64,000 nt of DNA, taken from the NCBI RefSeq assembly GCF_014641075.1, contig NZ_BMHP01000001.1, forward strand, positions 124,001-188,000, written 5' to 3'. Positions 60,910 through 64,000 of the stretch are shown here, in pieces; position 1 is the first letter of the stretch; each line of letters begins with the position of its first letter. The notes under the pieces are model-generated. The model searched no databases, had not been told where the DNA came from, and worked only from the letters and a program-made list of their open reading frames with translations. The position numbers and the translations under genes are program-made. Source of the stretch: Paenibacillus nasutitermitis. GTDB taxonomy: Bacteria > Bacillota > Bacilli > Paenibacillales > Paenibacillaceae.

Positions 60910-61821
60910 GTGGGCAACGAATTTTACAAGCTCACAGCTGGAGAGAAGCTGTTTAAATTCATTAATTATGCCATAATCATTCTCCTGTGTTTATCAATCA
61001 TTCTTCCGTTCTTGAACATTTTTGCGCTTTCCTTTAATTCAGGCAAAGACGCCGAACGGGGAGGGATTTCCTTCTGGCCGAGGATGTGGACACTCGAAAA
61101 CTATGAGCAGGTATTCACTTCCTCCAACATCGGAAAAGCATTCGCCATCTCTTTATTCCGGACGGTGCTGGGCACGGCAGCGGGCGTTTTTCTAACGGCA
61201 ATGGCAGCTTACGCCTTAAAAAGCAAGACGCTCCCGGGCGTTCGGTTTTTTACGATGATGATCTTTTTTACCATGCTGTTCTCCGGGGGGATTATTCCTT
61301 ACTACATGCTTTTGAGCAATCTGCATTTGACCAATACGATCTGGGTTTATGTCCTCCCGTCGTTGTACAGCGCATGGAATTTGATTATTGTGCGGACATT
61401 CTTTCAGCAAATCGGCATTAGTCTTGAGGAAGCGGCGCGTATTGACGGCTGCAGCGATTTCGGAATATTTATGAAAATCATTATGCCGCTAAGCAAACCT
61501 GTGCTGGCCACCATTTCCTTGTTTACCGCTGTCGGACACTGGAACGATTGGTTCACGGGCTCATTCTTCGTCAGGAGCGCCGAGCTCCGTCCGTTGTCCA
61601 CGCTGCTGCAGGAAATGCTGACCAAGCAGGACGCCATACGCCAATATTTGATGACAGCGGCAGGGTCCAACCAGCAGGAGCTGCTTGCGAAAATCCAACT
61701 CACGGGAGATTCATTGAAAATGGCTACTATTATGGTCGTCGTAGCTCCGATCATTTGCGTCTATCCGTTTATCCAGAAGTATTTTGCCAAAGGGGCTATG
61801 ATTGGCTCGGTCAAGGAATAA
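60910..61821 (+). CDS. ABC transporter permease, LplC type
   Basis: A 303-residue permease. It opens KLFKFINYAIIILLCLSIILPFLNIFALSFN and has FFTMLFSGGIIPYYMLLSNLHLTNTIWVYVLP and the EAA loop SLEEAARIDGCSDFGIFMKIIMPLSKPVL near residue 175; it ends YFAKGAMIGSVKE. GTG 60910 is the start, with GAAGGAGGAG 8-10 nt upstream. Partner of the LplB permease at 58077 on the other side of the binding-protein gene. The LacI gene begins 114 nt after its end. Confidence 0.93.
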   Translation: MGNEFYKLTAGEKLFKFINYAIIILLCLSIILPFLNIFALSFNSGKDAERGGISFWPRMWTLENYEQVFTSSNIGKAFAISLFRTVLGTAAGVFLTAMAAYALKSKTLPGVRFFTMMIFFTMLFSGGIIPYYMLLSNLHLTNTIWVYVLPSLYSAWNLIIVRTFFQQIGISLEEAARIDGCSDFGIFMKIIMPLSKPVLATISLFTAVGHWNDWFTGSFFVRSAELRPLSTLLQEMLTKQDAIRQYLMTAAGSNQQELLAKIQLTGDSLKMATIMVVVAPIICVYPFIQKYFAKGAMIGSVKE

Positions 61822-61935
61822 ATTCAATTGTTTTTGTGGGAAAGATTGCAAATTTGGAGGAAAATTACCGGGAATTGGAGTATTCTTATAGAAAGTGTAA
61901 TGATAGGCCGGTTGTCAGCAGGAAGGACGGTATAC

Positions 61936-62949
61936 ATGAAGAAACCGAAAATCAAGGATGTCGCCAAGATGGCCGGGGTGTCCACCACCACCGTTTCGCG
62001 CGTGCTTAATGGCGAGAGATATGTGAAGGATGAATTGAAGGCGAAGGTACAGCGTGTGATTGATGAATTGGGTTATTCGCCAAGCCATATTGCGAGAAGC
62101 CTCGTGAGGCAAAAAACAAACCTCATTGGCGTAATCGTACCGGATCTTACATCGAGTTTCCATGCAACCATCCTGAGCAGCATTGAACAAACGGCAAGCC
62201 GCAGCGGATATAGTCTGCTTGTATGCGATATTCATGAGGATACGGATAAAGAGCTCCAATATCTGAACATCTTCAAGGAAATGCGTGTGGAAGGCATCAT
62301 TATCATGCACGAGAAGTTAAGCGACAAAATTCAGAACTTAATCAATAAGCTGGATATTCCCGTTATTTTTTCCAGTGTACGTCCTCCTGATCAGAAATTT
62401 ATATCGGTTATCATAGATGATTATCATGCCGCCTACGATGCAGCCCGATATTTAGCGGGACTTGGTCATACGCGGATTGCGTTTATCGGAGGCGATATGA
62501 GGGACGTAACCTCCGGGCAAAGCCGCTATCTGGGATACCGCAATGCGCTGGAGGACAGCGGGATCGCAGTTGACGACGATTATATCCGGTTCGGCGATTA
62601 CAAGCCCAGAAGCGGATATGACAGGATGAAGGAGCTGCTTGATGTGAGCCCCCGTCCAACGGCTGTATTTGCCGTGAGCGATGATATGGCGGCAGGAGCA
62701 ATGAACTGCATCCATGACCAGAAGCTTTCCGTGCCGGAAGATATTTCGGTAATCGGATTTGACGGCAGTCAGTTGACTGAGCTGGTAAGGCCACGCTTAT
62801 CCTCGATGGAACAGCCGATTGAGGACATGGGAAGGGTGACGGTCGATTCGCTTTTCGACCTGATACAAGGCAATGAGAAGGCGCCAAAGGAAGACTTGAT
62901 TCTGCAGCATCAGCTCGTCGTTCGGGACAGCTGCAGGGCGCTCCAGTGA
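61936..62949 (+). CDS. LacI family transcriptional regulator
   Basis: A 337-residue repressor. Helix-turn-helix KIKDVAKMAGVSTTTVSRVLNGERYV at residues 5-30, hinge YSPSHIARSLVRQKT, effector domain with IGVIVPDLTSSFHATIL, HTRIAFIGGDMRDVTSGQSRYLGY and PTAVFAVSDDMAAGAMNCI. ATG 61936 is taken as start because it opens the HTH correctly and follows GGAAGGACGG; the frame is open further upstream but without support. It sits inside the operon, after the importer and before the kinase, and is the natural reader of the six TGGTATCGATACCA-like palindromes between 56.0 and 63.3 kb, since no other LacI gene is nearby. Confidence 0.94.
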   Translation: MKKPKIKDVAKMAGVSTTTVSRVLNGERYVKDELKAKVQRVIDELGYSPSHIARSLVRQKTNLIGVIVPDLTSSFHATILSSIEQTASRSGYSLLVCDIHEDTDKELQYLNIFKEMRVEGIIIMHEKLSDKIQNLINKLDIPVIFSSVRPPDQKFISVIIDDYHAAYDAARYLAGLGHTRIAFIGGDMRDVTSGQSRYLGYRNALEDSGIAVDDDYIRFGDYKPRSGYDRMKELLDVSPRPTAVFAVSDDMAAGAMNCIHDQKLSVPEDISVIGFDGSQLTELVRPRLSSMEQPIEDMGRVTVDSLFDLIQGNEKAPKEDLILQHQLVVRDSCRALQ

Positions 62950-63002
62950 AACCTATTGAGTAAGGACATAGATAAGAGACTTGGAATTGGAAGAGGGTTA
63001 AT

Positions 63003-63962
63003 ATGGTGAAGAAATTCGACGCTGTTGTCATTGGCGACGCGAATATTGATTTGGTCGTAGCGGGATGCAATGAAATTCCCAAGCCGGGGCAGGAAATATT
63101 TGTTGATCAGATGATGCTGCATGTTGGCGGGGGAGCGGCTTTGTTCTCGATCTCCCTGGCCAAGCTGGGCATGAAGGTGGCTTTTAACGGAATACTCGGG
63201 GATGACGGTCACGGCCGTTATGTCCGGGAACAGTTTGTTCAATATGGTATCGATACCAGTATGCTTGAGACAACAACAGTGTTCGCAACTGGCATTACCA
63301 TCGCCATCAATCCGGAAGTGGACCGTTCATTCATTACCTATGCCGGTTCCAATCAGCTGCTGGACGTCAGCAAGCTGGATCTCGAACCGATTGCACGGGG
63401 CAAGCATGTTCATCTGACCTGTTACAAAGGCAGAAGCAATCATGGAGCGGTCCTCGCACTGGCGAAGGCTCTCAAGGAAAAGGGCCTGACCTTATCTTGC
63501 GATGTTGGATGGGATGACACCGGAGAATGGTATGAAGGCATTTATGATTTGATGCGTGAAGTGGATGTATTTCTTATGAACGAAACCGAAGCGATGCATT
63601 ATACCGGCCTGGAGAAGGTGGAAGACTGTCTGCAGCATATCGCGCAATATGGAAGTCACATCGTGATCAAGCTGGGAGACAAAGGAGCGGTTGCGCTCAA
63701 GGACGGGGTACGGACCTACAGTCCCGCTTATCAGGTTCAGGCTGTCGATACGACGGGTGCGGGAGACTCCTTTAACGCCGGTTATTTATATGGGTATTTA
63801 AATGGAATGGAGACGATTGACTGCCTGATTAGCGGCAATGCCTGCGGCGCATTGTCTGTCGGCTCATACGGAGGCAGCGGAGGCACGCCGGATCGGGATG
63901 GCCTGAAGGCTTTCATCCGTCAGAAAGGCAAACAATCGGAAATTCAGGAGGTCTCGCCATGA
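63003..63962 (+). CDS. PfkB family carbohydrate kinase
   Basis: A 319-residue kinase of the ribokinase/PfkB family. GDANIDLVV and the GGGAALFSISLAKLGMKVAF segment form the sugar-binding N-terminus, NETEAMHYTGL is the middle motif, and DTTGAGDSFNAGYLYG near residue 250 is the anion-hole and catalytic Asp signature. Substrate cannot be read; in this operon it may phosphorylate a sugar released or used by the GH4-type enzyme. A perfect copy of the LacI-type operator lies within the coding sequence at 63245-63258. The next gene overlaps its end by ATGA. Confidence 0.92.
   Translation: MVKKFDAVVIGDANIDLVVAGCNEIPKPGQEIFVDQMMLHVGGGAALFSISLAKLGMKVAFNGILGDDGHGRYVREQFVQYGIDTSMLETTTVFATGITIAINPEVDRSFITYAGSNQLLDVSKLDLEPIARGKHVHLTCYKGRSNHGAVLALAKALKEKGLTLSCDVGWDDTGEWYEGIYDLMREVDVFLMNETEAMHYTGLEKVEDCLQHIAQYGSHIVIKLGDKGAVALKDGVRTYSPAYQVQAVDTTGAGDSFNAGYLYGYLNGMETIDCLISGNACGALSVGSYGGSGGTPDRDGLKAFIRQKGKQSEIQEVSP
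63245..63258. promoter_or_regulatory. LacI-type operator 6, inside the kinase gene
   Basis: TGGTATCGATACCA, a perfect copy of the 14-bp palindrome, in codons about 81-86 of the PfkB-type gene. A bound repressor could block elongation or take part in looping; it could also be chance codon use. Confidence 0.55.
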
Positions 63963-64000
63963 AATTAACGCTTATTGGCGGCGGCGGCGTTCGTGCGGTT
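63959..64000 (+). CDS. Start of probable GH4 family glycosidase, cut by window end
   Basis: ATG 63959 overlaps the stop of the kinase gene and follows CAGGAGGT. Only 14 codons are visible, MKLTLIGGGGVRAV, which is the NAD-binding opening typical of GH4 6-phospho-glycosidases and alpha-galacturonidases (usually MKITLIGGGSxxx). The family call rests on this short piece and on operon context. Confidence 0.55.
   Translation, partial: MKLTLIGGGGVRAV

Noticed and set aside
1..64000. CRISPR arrays, tRNA or rRNA genes, prophage
   Set aside because: No regularly spaced repeats, no cloverleaf or rRNA-like sequence and no phage structural genes were seen.

Overview
The window reads as a low-to-medium G+C Firmicute chromosome, most like Paenibacillus. 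The grounds are: many lipoprotein-dependent sugar ABC importers of the LplABC/MsmEFG type without their own ATPase genes, YesM/YesN-style two-component pairs, a large membrane-anchored AraC regulator, strong AGGAGG ribosome sites with several TTG/GTG starts, CcpA (cre)-like sites, and a T-box leader ahead of an aroA(G)-type DAHP synthase/chorismate mutase. No sequence search was possible, so the genus is an inference.

Layout. 1-8.8 kb: an importer (two permeases, first one cut by the window edge), YesM/YesN pair, binding lipoprotein and a long GH105-type unsaturated uronyl hydrolase. 8.9-15.3 kb: a GntR DNA-binding domain fused to a solute-binding-protein domain, beside two large secreted proteins (a beta-propeller protein and an alpha/alpha-toroid protein carrying two copies of a carbohydrate-binding-like module). 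15.6-17.3 kb: an N-terminally short matrixin-like metalloprotease and two paralogous membrane-anchored proteins, the second frameshifted. 17.4-22.6 kb: LacI regulator divergent from an SDR dehydrogenase / MlrC-type (M81) / IlvD-Edd dehydratase operon, with two matching palindromic operators. 22.9-32.6 kb: a decayed zone holding intact small genes (alpha/beta hydrolase, M23 lipoprotein, SurA-like protein, membrane methyltransferase, MerR plus NADP-oxidoreductase-like protein) among remnants of IS110 transposases, an alpha/beta hydrolase, folE, dapA and a Nudix hydrolase. 32.6-33.9 kb: CapA-like protein. 34-43.2 kb: membrane AraC regulator, LplABC-type importer, heparinase II/III-like lyase and GH88 unsaturated glucuronyl hydrolase, which suggests uptake and intracellular breakdown of glycosaminoglycan-like oligosaccharides. 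43.4-45.7 kb: nitronate monooxygenase-like protein and T-box-controlled DAHP synthase. 46.2-55.7 kb: YesM/YesN pair and a complete sialic acid operon (YhcH, importer, ROK kinase, NanA, NanE). 56-64 kb: an operon for an unknown carbohydrate: an unrecognised 523-residue protein, LplB-SBP-LplC importer, LacI regulator, PfkB kinase and the start of a probable GH4 glycosidase.

The most distinctive signal is in the last operon. The palindrome TGGTATCGATACCA or a close variant occurs six times between 56.0 and 63.3 kb. At both main promoters a copy abuts a cre-like site with exactly 13 bp between centres, so the LacI regulator and CcpA appear to read composite sites. Together the window is a cluster of glycan-use loci (unsaturated uronates, glycosaminoglycan-like sugars, sialic acid, one unknown sugar), each with its own importer and regulator and probably sharing a common ATPase encoded elsewhere.
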